Positions 1 to 5,142 of a DNA stretch of 11,014 nucleotides are shown here, in pieces; the first letter of the stretch is position 1, and the number at the start of each line of letters is the position of its first letter. The stretch lies in the NCBI GenBank assembly GCA_021325365.1, contig JAJPHF010000180.1:1-11014 (forward strand). The letters run 5' to 3'. The notes under the pieces are model-generated. The model was not told where the DNA came from. It made no database searches and saw nothing but the letters and a program-made list of their open reading frames with translations. A program made the translations under genes and the position numbers. This DNA comes from Pseudomonadota bacterium (GTDB lineage: Bacteria; Chloroflexota; UBA6077; JAJPHF01).

Positions 1-335
1 ATGCCGCGCCCGGCGCCGAACTCCAGCCGCCCGCCGCTCAGCACGTCGAGCATGGCGAAGTCCTCGGCGATGCGCAGCGGCTGGTGCAGCGGCAGGATCG
101 ACACCGACGTGCCCAGCCGCAGCCGCGGCACGCGCTGGCTGATGAGCGTCAGCAGCAGCTGCGGGCTAGGCGTCATGCCGCCGAAGTGGTGGAAATGGTG
201 CTCCGTCGCCCAGACCGTATCGAAGCCCGCCGCGGCCGCCGCATCCACCTGCTCCAGATAACGCGCGTACAAGCTCGCCGCCGGCCCATCCCGCTCGGGC
301 ACGTAAGTGTTCAGAATGTAGTAGCCGAAGTCCAT
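1..335 (-). CDS. Luciferase-like (LLM) flavin-dependent monooxygenase, N-terminal part
   Basis: This is the first 111 codons of a luciferase-like flavin monooxygenase; the rest lies beyond the left edge. The family uses reduced FMN or F420 and oxygen (or hydride transfer) on small organic substrates in the cytoplasm. The sequence begins MDFGYYILNTYVPERDG. It carries the family's VWATEHHF segment at residues 41-48, the strand LRLGTSVSILPLHQPLRIAED near 72-92, and LDVLSGGRLEFGAGRG at 96-111. These are typical of the first half of the TIM barrel. The ATG (333-335) has a GGGAG-containing purine-rich stretch about 8 bases upstream, and no upstream codon fits better. The gene points away from the rest of the window. 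Its cofactor and substrate cannot be told from this fragment. The family call is secure; the specific role is open. Confidence 0.9.
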   Translation of the reverse strand, partial: MDFGYYILNTYVPERDGPAASLYARYLEQVDAAAAAGFDTVWATEHHFHHFGGMTPSPQLLLTLISQRVPRLRLGTSVSILPLHQPLRIAEDFAMLDVLSGGRLEFGAGRG

Positions 336-397
336 CCACCGCTCCCGCCGTCGCAGTTCCTACAGTGCGTTTCGCAGCTATCGCGGCTTCAAACAGC

Positions 398-742
398 GTA
401 GGTCAGAGACTCGTCCCCTACCACCCGGCCGGGTCCGTCAATACCGACCGACCTTGCGAACACGTCGTAGGGCAAGCGCTCATCCCCTGCCGTCCAGTCG
501 GGCTTGCTGGTGCTCTCTACTCCGGCGACCCCGAGGTAGGGCGGGGGCTCGTCCCCCGCCGCCCGGCCGGGTCTGCTAATACCCGCCCATCTACCGAGCC
601 CGTTGTAGGGCCGGGGCTCATCCCCGGCCGCCCGGCCCGACTTGCTGCTCCCCGCGGTGCTGATCACCGCGAGGTAGGGCCGGGGCTCGGCCCCTGCCGC
701 CCGGTCAGCGCCGCCCGAGACACCGATCCGGGAAGCCGCCGG
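398..742. repeat. Five degenerate palindromic repeats at exact 69-bp spacing
   Basis: Five units begin with GTAGG at 398, 467, 536, 605 and 674, so every step is exactly 69 bp. Each unit has a conserved core of about 42 bp followed by a variable stretch of about 27 bp. The core begins GTAGGGC, runs through a G-rich/C-rich inverted repeat with a CTC(G/A)T-like loop, and continues GCCGCCCGGCCGGG. Unit 3 can form a perfect 7-bp stem (GCGGGGG/CCCCCGC) and unit 4 a different perfect 7-bp stem (GCCGGGG/CCCCGGC). Units 1, 2 and 5 are more decayed. Because 69 is divisible by 3, open frames through the array show 23-residue peptide repeats on both strands; these are probably by-products. The cores are far too divergent for a CRISPR array and no cas gene is nearby. 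The role is unknown; a tandemly amplified REP-like element is my best description. Confidence 0.85.
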
Positions 743-800
743 GCGATCGGCCGCACCGGGCCGCCAGCGCAGTATCGCACAGGAAGCAGGAGCGGCCCCA

Positions 801-837
801 GGGTGCCGGGCGCCGCGCGGCGCCCGGCTCGGCACCC
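801..837. repeat. Strong GC hairpin with 24-bp perfect palindrome core
   Basis: Positions 805-828 read the same on both strands (two 12-base halves, GCCGGGCGCCGC and its reverse complement). An alternative fold pairs GGGTGCC (801-807) with GGCACCC (831-837) and GGGCGCC (808-814) with GGCGCCC (819-825), leaving a five-base bulge and a GCGC loop. It lies about 150 bp past the stop of the leftward secreted-protein gene and just after the 69-bp array. There is no T-run on either side, so a classical intrinsic terminator is not supported. It may be an RNA-stabilising hairpin, a protein-binding site or another intergenic repeat. Confidence 0.7.
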
Positions 838-888
838 GCACGCCGTCCTCCCGAGCACCCGCATTGGACCAGGCCCAGCGAGTTCGCC

Positions 889-913
889 GCGTGCGTCGCG
901 TAGATACGCACGC
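889..913. terminator. Hairpin downstream of the secreted-protein gene, possible terminator
   Basis: GCGTGCGT (889-896) pairs perfectly with ACGCACGC (906-913) across a nine-base loop. It is the first strong hairpin downstream of the leftward gene that ends at 984, about 70 bases past the stop. No T-run follows on the minus strand, so the terminator call is tentative. It could instead simply protect the 3' end of the transcript. Confidence 0.35.
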
Positions 914-983
914 CTGCCGCCCGGGCTTTCGGCTGCGCCTCAGTTGTCGCCTCGGCGCGCTCGGTGCGGTCGTCGGCGTCAGG

Positions 984-1406
984 CTAGCGCGGCGCCGGCC
1001 CGCGCGGGGTCCACGTCAGCCGCAGCGTCACGGCTTGCCAGTACAACCGCATGTCGGCCTCAGTGGCGGGGACGGGGCCCTCGTTCTGCAGTTCGTAGCA
1101 GTACGTCCCCCCGCTCAGCACGACGCGACGCACGGTCGGCTGATAGGTGGCGGGGAAAGCCAGCGTCGCGCCGCCATCCGCCCCGCCGTACCCGGCGAAC
1201 GTAAAGCTAACCGGCGCGCCGAAGCCGTCGCCGACGAGTTGCACCGCAACGGTCAGCTCGCCAGGGTCCAGCGCGAGACACTGGCCGCTCGGCACGGTCG
1301 GCAAGGTCACCGCGGTCATATCCACCGGGACTTGCGACGGCGGCGTGGTCTGAGCCTGCGCCGCGTTAGGCAGTAGCAGCACCCCCAGAAGCAATAGCCA
1401 GCGCAC
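984..1406 (-). CDS. Small secreted protein of unknown function
   Basis: This 140-aa product starts with a clear Sec signal peptide: MR, then a leucine-rich core, then NAAQA followed by Q, giving a likely signal peptidase I cut after Ala18. The mature part is about 122 residues, rich in Thr, Val, Gly and Pro, with alternating hydrophobic residues that suggest a beta-sandwich. It has only two cysteines, Cys43 and Cys103, which could form one disulfide outside the cytoplasm. The start is GTG (1404-1406), preceded closely by GGGGAGGTG, an excellent SD. The frame is read against the long arginine-rich plus-strand frame, and the signal peptide plus SD decide in its favour. I do not recognise a family. 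It stands alone between two gene-free spacers and has no evident link to the decarboxylase genes. Confidence 0.75.
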   Translation of the reverse strand: MRWLLLLGVLLLPNAAQAQTTPPSQVPVDMTAVTLPTVPSGQCLALDPGELTVAVQLVGDGFGAPVSFTFAGYGGADGGATLAFPATYQPTVRRVVLSGGTYCYELQNEGPVPATEADMRLYWQAVTLRLTWTPRGPAPR

Positions 1407-1435
1407 GAGCCACCTCCCCTCCCATGAATCGCCCT

Positions 1436-1441
1436 ATCTTA
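1436..1441 (-). promoter_or_regulatory. Possible -10 box for the secreted-protein gene
   Basis: On the minus strand TAAGAT (TATAAT-like) sits 30 bases before the GTG start, preceded by TTTGC. The region where a -35 box would fall (around CCTCGGG) is poor, so this is only a candidate. It is one of the few AT-richer spots in the spacer. Confidence 0.3.
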
Positions 1442-1616
1442 GCAAAGGCGTTCATTGCCCGAGGGGCATCGTCTGAGCCGCGGGCCAGCGTATGCTGCTC
1501 CCGTATGAGAGGTGGCTCGTGAGAAGCGGCTCGCTGAGCCTCACCCCCCCCGCCGGCGGCGCCCGGTCCAGTTCCCCTCGCCGCCGGACGCCAGCCCCCC
1601 GCCAATGCCTTCTATT

Positions 1617-1640
1617 GTAGGGGCGCTGCTTCCTGCGCCC
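1617..1640. repeat. Solitary GTAGGGG palindrome similar to the 69-bp units
   Basis: GTAGGGGCGC at 1617-1626 and TGCGCCC at 1634-1640 form a 6-bp stem (GGGCGC/GCGCCC) around an eight-base loop, TGCTTCCT. The GTAGGG start followed by a GC-rich palindrome with a pyrimidine-rich loop is the same plan as the units at 398-742, and like unit 4 it is preceded by TT. I read it as a diverged lone copy of the same dispersed element. This is an inference from shape rather than high identity. Confidence 0.45.
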
Positions 1641-1659
1641 TGAAGGAGCGCCACCCGAC

Positions 1660-1680
1660 CCGGTGTCCGACCGACACCGG
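1660..1680. repeat. 8-bp perfect hairpin
   Basis: CCGGTGTC (1660-1667) pairs with GACACCGG (1673-1680) across the loop CGACC. It is the middle one of three hairpins in a 110-bp stretch. No gene ends within 250 bp and no T-run follows, so it is unlikely to be a terminator. Confidence 0.6.
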
Positions 1681-1692
1681 CGCGGGCGAACC

Positions 1693-1724
1693 CATCCCCC
1701 CTCTCCCCGGGGCGAGGGGGGATG
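1693..1724. repeat. 11-bp-arm perfect inverted repeat with CCCCGGGG centre
   Basis: CATCCCCCCTC (1693-1703) is the exact reverse complement of GAGGGGGGATG (1714-1724). The ten-base centre contains the self-complementary CCCCGGGG. The near-continuous stem makes this one of the strongest foldable elements in the window. Purine-rich CCCTC/GAGGG arms are common in dispersed intergenic repeats of GC-rich bacteria. No function can be assigned. Confidence 0.75.
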
Positions 1725-1916
1725 AGGACGCGCCCCGGTCGCTTAACTCGTCTGTCCGGCCGCGAGGCGCGCCGGAGAGCGTCGCCGTCCGGCGCAACGT
1801 GGTCGCTTATCGTACGCCGTACACGCCTTTCCCGCGCCCGCCGCCCGCGCCCATGCCCGGGGCCCGCCCGCCGGCCCGGCCCGCGGCGGAGCGCCCGGGG
1901 GAGTATCGTACGGGGT

Positions 1917-2002
1917 AAACGATGCGACCTTCCGCGCCCGACCAGCACGCCGAATCCCGCGCCCGGCCTAGCAATTCGCCACCCAAGGAGGGAGCATCGT
2001 TT
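1917..2002. promoter_or_regulatory. Long-range 9-bp inverted repeat upstream of the UbiD promoter
   Basis: AAACGATGC (1917-1925) and GCATCGTTT (1994-2002) are exact reverse complements 68 bases apart. They end about 70 bp before the candidate promoter of the UbiD genes. The arms could be two half-sites for a looping regulator or the closing stem of a structured element. Nothing in the sequence decides between these, and no transcription-factor gene is present nearby. Confidence 0.3.
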
Positions 2003-2071
2003 GACCGTTCCTCGGATAAATTCATCCGCCGCCAGGCCGTCGCGCGCCCCCCTGCCGGCGGGCGGTTTGGA

Positions 2072-2101
2072 TTGACGCGGCACGCGGCGGCGCATTAGCA
2101 T
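2072..2101 (+). promoter_or_regulatory. Likely sigma70-type promoter of the UbiD-cupin genes
   Basis: TTGACG (2072-2077, five of six to TTGACA) is followed after 18 bases by TAGCAT (2096-2101, four of six to TATAAT). The predicted transcript would begin near 2108, giving a leader of about 40 bases before the ATG at 2148. It is the best -35/-10 pair in the spacer and is correctly placed. The spacer length is slightly long and the -10 is weak, so this remains a candidate. Confidence 0.45.
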
Positions 2102-2147
2102 GCGGGGCAGAGTGCCGACTCCCCGGACCAGCGAGAGGAGACGCCCG

Positions 2148-3587
2148 ATGCCATTCGCGGACCTGCGCGACTTCATGGAGCGAGCCGATGCCGCCGGCGA
2201 GCTGAAGCGCATCGACGGCGCCGACCTGCACCTGGAAGTCGGGGCGCTCACGGAGATGTTCGCCTTCCAGCCCGACCCGCCGGCGCTGCTCTTCGACAAC
2301 TTCGCCGGCTTCCCGCCGGGCTACCGCATCCTGACCAACGCCATCAACAACCAGCGGCGCGTGGCCTGGGCGCTCGGCCTGCCCGAGAACGCTCGCGGGG
2401 TCGATCTGGTGCAGGGCGTGCGCGAGAAGATGCGCGGCTTCCAGCCGGTCCCGCCGCGCGAGGTCGAGGGCGGTCCCGTCTGCGAGAACGTGCTGACCGT
2501 CGACGACATCGACCTCGGCCGCTTCCCGGTGCCGTTCTGGCACGAGCACGACGGCGGCCGCTACATCGGCACGGGTGGCCAGGTCATCACCCGCGACGAA
2601 CAGACGGGCTGGGTCAACGTCGGCACGTACCGCGTGCAGGCGCACGACCGCGCCCTGGCGGGCATCTACATGTCGCCCGGCCGCCACGGCCGCGCGCACA
2701 TGGAGCCGTACTGGGCGCGCGGCGAGGCGGCGCCCGTCATGGTCGTCTGCGGCGCCGACCCGACGTTCCTGGTCGCCTCCGCGCAGTTCCTCCCCTGGCA
2801 GGTGTCCGAGTACGACTTCCTGGGCTGGCTGCGCGGCGCCCCGGTCGAGGTCGTGCGCGGCCAGTACACGGGCCTGCCGATGCCGGCCACCGCCGAGCTG
2901 GTGATCGAGGGCGAGGTGCCCCCGCCCGACCAGGAGAACCACCCCGAGGGGCCGTTCGGCGAGTGGACCGGCTACTATGCCAGCGGCGAGCGCGCCGAGC
3001 CGGTCATTCACGTGAAGGCCATCTACCACCGGCACAACCCGATCATCCACGGCTCGGCGCCGATCCGCCCGCCCGCCAGCTCGTCGGGTGCGTACCTTTT
3101 CCGCTCGGCGCTCGTCTGGGACGCGATCGAGGCGGCGGGCATCAGCGACGTGCGCGGCGTCTACCAGCTCGAGTCCGGCGCATCGTTCCTGCTGCTGGTC
3201 ATCGCGATCAAGCCGCGCTACGCTGGCCACGCCCGCCAGGCGGCGATGGCCGCGCAGGGCTCGCGCGCGGGCGCCTACATGACCCGCTACACCATCGTCG
3301 TGGACGAGGATATCGACCCCTCGAGCCCGCAAGACGTGCTGTGGGCCATCGCCACGCGCTCCGACCCCGAGACGTCGATCGACATCCTGCGGAACTGCTG
3401 GAGCACGCCGCTCGACACGATCATCCCGCCGGAGAAGCGTGCCCGCCGCGAGTTCACGCAGAGCCGCGCGATCATCGACGCAACCCGGCCGTTCGCCTGG
3501 CGCGACCAGTTCCCGCGCGTCTGCGAAGTGAGCCCGGAGCTAAAGCAGCGCATGCTGGAGAAGTACGCGGTCCACTTCCAGAAGTAG
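2148..3587 (+). CDS. UbiD-family prenyl-FMN-dependent decarboxylase, first of a tandem pair
   Basis: This 479-aa protein belongs to the UbiD family of reversible decarboxylases, which use prenylated FMN to remove CO2 from aromatic or alpha,beta-unsaturated acids in the cytoplasm. The residues known from Fdc1-type enzymes can be placed. NVGTYR at 157-162 supplies the metal-binding Asn and the catalytic Arg. His180 follows Arg162 by 18 residues, as His191 follows Arg173 in Fdc1. Glu221 lies in VSEYD, and EGPFGE at 267-272 gives the two catalytic glutamates, Glu267 and Glu272. Length is normal for the family. The ATG at 2148 is chosen because GAGAGGAG lies 7-8 bases before it; an in-frame ATG at 2100 adds 16 low-complexity residues and lacks such a site. 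It is followed after 10 bp by a paralogue. The substrate is not predictable from sequence, so no gene name is given. No UbiX-type prenyltransferase lies in the window. Confidence 0.93.
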   Translation: MPFADLRDFMERADAAGELKRIDGADLHLEVGALTEMFAFQPDPPALLFDNFAGFPPGYRILTNAINNQRRVAWALGLPENARGVDLVQGVREKMRGFQPVPPREVEGGPVCENVLTVDDIDLGRFPVPFWHEHDGGRYIGTGGQVITRDEQTGWVNVGTYRVQAHDRALAGIYMSPGRHGRAHMEPYWARGEAAPVMVVCGADPTFLVASAQFLPWQVSEYDFLGWLRGAPVEVVRGQYTGLPMPATAELVIEGEVPPPDQENHPEGPFGEWTGYYASGERAEPVIHVKAIYHRHNPIIHGSAPIRPPASSSGAYLFRSALVWDAIEAAGISDVRGVYQLESGASFLLLVIAIKPRYAGHARQAAMAAQGSRAGAYMTRYTIVVDEDIDPSSPQDVLWAIATRSDPETSIDILRNCWSTPLDTIIPPEKRARREFTQSRAIIDATRPFAWRDQFPRVCEVSPELKQRMLEKYAVHFQK

Positions 3588-3597
3588 GGAGGCGAGC

Positions 3598-5058
3598 ATG
3601 ATCGTCGATCAGCCGGCGGCCGCGGCGACTCCGCGCGTCACGACCGACCTGCGCGGTTGGCTGGAGCAGGTGGCCGCGCTGGGCCAGCTCAAGCAGCTCG
3701 AAGGCGCGCACTGGGACCTGGAGCTGGGCGGCGTCAGCGAGCTGATGCACCGCCGGCCCCACCCGCGGGCGCTGCTGTTCGACGCGATCCCCGACTACCC
3801 GCGCGGCCGGCGCGTGCTGGCCAACATGCTGGGCACGATCGAGCGGCTGGCCGTGACGACCGGCACGAGCCCCGCCACGACGGCGCTGGAGTACGTGCAG
3901 GACTGGCGCCACAAGGTGGACAAGATCCCCGCCATCGCGCCCGAGGTGCGGACGGACGGGCCGGTTCTGGAGAACGTGCGCGAGGGGAGCGCCGTCAACC
4001 TCTTCGAGTTTCCCGCGCCGCGCTGGCACGCCGAGGACGGCGGCCGCTACATCGGCACCGCCAACCTCGTCGTCACGCGCGACCCGGACAGCGGCTGGGT
4101 CAACGTCGGCACCTACCGCGTGATGATCCAGGACGAGAAGCTGCTTGGCTGCAACATCAGCCCCGGCAAGCACGGCCGCATCCAGCGCCAGAAGTACTTC
4201 GAACGCGGCCAGCCCTGTCCCGTGGCGATGTCGTTCGGTCAGCACCCGCTCTTCTTCCTGGCCGCCTGCACCGATATTCCCTACCAGATGAGCGAGTACG
4301 ACTGGGTGGGCGGCGTGCGCGGCGAGCCGGTGCCGGTGATCCACTTGCCGCGCACGGGGCTGCCCGTTCCTGCCGATGCCGAGCTGGTGATCGAGGGCGT
4401 CATGCTGCCCGATGAGACGAAGCCTGAGGGCCCGTTCGGCGAGTGGACCGGCTACTACGCCAGCGGCCAGAAGACCGAGCCGCTGATCCGTGTCGACGCG
4501 GTGTACTTCCGCAACGACCCGATCATCACCGGCTCCCCACCGTTCCCGCCCTCGGCGAGCGTCGAGTACAACCAGTGGCTCTGGCGCGCGGCGGTGCTCT
4601 GGAATCAGATCGAGGCCGCCGGCGTGCCCGACGTGACCGCCGTGCGCGTGCATCCCTCGGGCGGCCGCTTCCTGACGGCGGTGGCGATCCGCCAGCGCTA
4701 CCCCGGCCACGCCAAGCAGGCGGGGATCATCGCCGCGCAGTGCCGCACGGGCGCCTACCTCGGCCGCTACACGATCGTGGTGGACGACGACGTGGACATC
4801 TACGATACCGACCAGCTGCTCTGGGCGCTGTCGTCGCGGTCCGACCCGCAGCAGGACATCGAGATCATCAAGCGCACCTGGTCCAGCCCCCTCGACCCGG
4901 CGATCGCGCCGGGGCGCAAGGGCTTCAACTCGCGCGCGATCATCGACGCGACCCGTCCCTGGGAGTGGCGCGACCAGTTCCCGGCGGTGAGCGCCATCAG
5001 CCCCGCGCTGCGGCAGCAGCTCGAAGCGAAGTGGGGGCGCGCGCTCGACGAGCGATAA
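3598..5058 (+). CDS. UbiD-family prenyl-FMN-dependent decarboxylase, second of a tandem pair
   Basis: This 486-aa paralogue of the preceding gene shares its plan throughout, including the identical segment EGPFGEWTGYYASG (here 277-290). The key residues are all present: NVGTYR at 169-174, His192 in GKHG, Glu233 in MSEYD, and the glutamate pair Glu277 and Glu282, which coincidentally carry Fdc1 numbering. Both members of the pair therefore look catalytically competent. The ATG at 3598 has GGGAGGCGAG immediately before it and lies 10 bp after the first gene's stop, so the two are surely co-transcribed and probably translated at matched levels. They may form a hetero-oligomer or act on related acids. 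The C-terminal segment differs most from the first protein, ending KWGRALDER. The family call is secure and the substrate unknown. Confidence 0.93.
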   Translation: MIVDQPAAAATPRVTTDLRGWLEQVAALGQLKQLEGAHWDLELGGVSELMHRRPHPRALLFDAIPDYPRGRRVLANMLGTIERLAVTTGTSPATTALEYVQDWRHKVDKIPAIAPEVRTDGPVLENVREGSAVNLFEFPAPRWHAEDGGRYIGTANLVVTRDPDSGWVNVGTYRVMIQDEKLLGCNISPGKHGRIQRQKYFERGQPCPVAMSFGQHPLFFLAACTDIPYQMSEYDWVGGVRGEPVPVIHLPRTGLPVPADAELVIEGVMLPDETKPEGPFGEWTGYYASGQKTEPLIRVDAVYFRNDPIITGSPPFPPSASVEYNQWLWRAAVLWNQIEAAGVPDVTAVRVHPSGGRFLTAVAIRQRYPGHAKQAGIIAAQCRTGAYLGRYTIVVDDDVDIYDTDQLLWALSSRSDPQQDIEIIKRTWSSPLDPAIAPGRKGFNSRAIIDATRPWEWRDQFPAVSAISPALRQQLEAKWGRALDER

Positions 5059-5142
5059 CGAGCAGTCAGTCATCAGCTATCCGCCAGCCGATCCTCTGCT
5101 GACGGCTGATAGCTGATAGCTGACAGCTATCGAGGAGACACC
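5059..5142 (+). repeat. AGCTGATAGCTGACAGCT-type repeat in an intra-operon spacer
   Basis: The 84-bp gap between the second UbiD gene and the cupin is AT-richer than its surroundings and built from repeats of AGCTGA/CAGCTA. ATAGCTGAT occurs at 5109-5117, and its reverse complement ATCAGCTAT at 5072-5080. CAGCTATC occurs directly repeated at 5074-5081 and 5124-5131. The whole can fold as an imperfect hairpin between about 5069 and 5127. The right edge abuts the cupin's SD (GAGGAG, 5132-5137). Such TCAGCTATCAG-type units are familiar as small dispersed repeats. It may have inserted between once-adjacent genes and may modulate expression of the cupin. Confidence 0.7.

Larger units (their letters stand above)
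336..983. other. Gene-free spacer rich in palindromes
   Basis: This stretch of about 650 bp separates the monooxygenase start from the stop of the secreted-protein gene. Both flanking genes read leftward. It holds the 69-bp-period array and two hairpins listed separately. Long open frames cross it on both strands, but they are arginine-, proline- and alanine-rich and repeat with the array. The longest plus-strand frame also runs into the well-supported minus-strand gene at 984-1406, so I treat them as non-coding. I see no convincing -10/-35 pair for the monooxygenase and no T-tract terminator. Confidence 0.7.
1407..2147. other. Gene-free, palindrome-rich spacer between divergent genes
   Basis: About 740 bp separate the leftward secreted-protein gene from the rightward UbiD pair. 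Frames crossing it are arginine-rich and lack SD-led starts that compete with the flanking genes. It contains a 13-bp inverted repeat (GAGGTGGCTCGTG at 1509-1521 against its complement at 1404-1416), three hairpins between 1617 and 1724, a repeated TATCGTACG (1808-1816 and 1904-1912), an inverted AAACGATGC/GCATCGTTT pair (1917-1925 and 1994-2002), the small hairpin CGGATAAATTCATCCG (2013-2028), and a likely promoter near 2072-2101. No mobile element or RNA gene was recognised. Confidence 0.65.

Noticed and set aside
398..742. CRISPR array
   Set aside because: Spacing is CRISPR-like, but the cores differ at many positions between units, the repeat/spacer boundary is fuzzy and no cas genes are in the window.
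389..841. Minus-strand open frame with repeated GDEPRPY-like peptides
   Set aside because: The peptides are translations of the same palindromic array, and no SD or domain supports a gene.
365..1204. Long plus-strand open frame (about 280 codons) with 23-residue repeats
   Set aside because: The repeats arise because the 69-bp period is a multiple of three. The frame is rich in Arg, Pro and Ala, has no good SD, and overlaps the signal-peptide gene on the other strand.
1519..1620. 33-codon plus-strand frame starting at GTG after GAGAGGTGGCTC
   Set aside because: The SD looks good only because it is the inverted copy of the other gene's start region; the peptide is Pro/Arg-rich and ends in the palindrome cluster.
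1904..2028. Riboswitch or T-box leader before the UbiD genes
   Set aside because: The best promoter lies downstream of this segment, and no T-box AGGGTGG antiterminator or specifier arrangement could be aligned with confidence.
2100..2147. Upstream ATG start for the first UbiD gene
   Set aside because: It would add 16 unconserved residues and overlaps the candidate -10 box; the ATG at 2148 has a strong SD.
2022..3332. 436-codon antisense frame over the first UbiD gene
   Set aside because: An artefact of high GC opposite a strongly supported gene; its composition is Arg/Ala/Val-rich with no recognisable domain.
3472..5073. 533-codon antisense frame over the second UbiD gene
   Set aside because: Same reason; the sense strand has all UbiD active-site residues.
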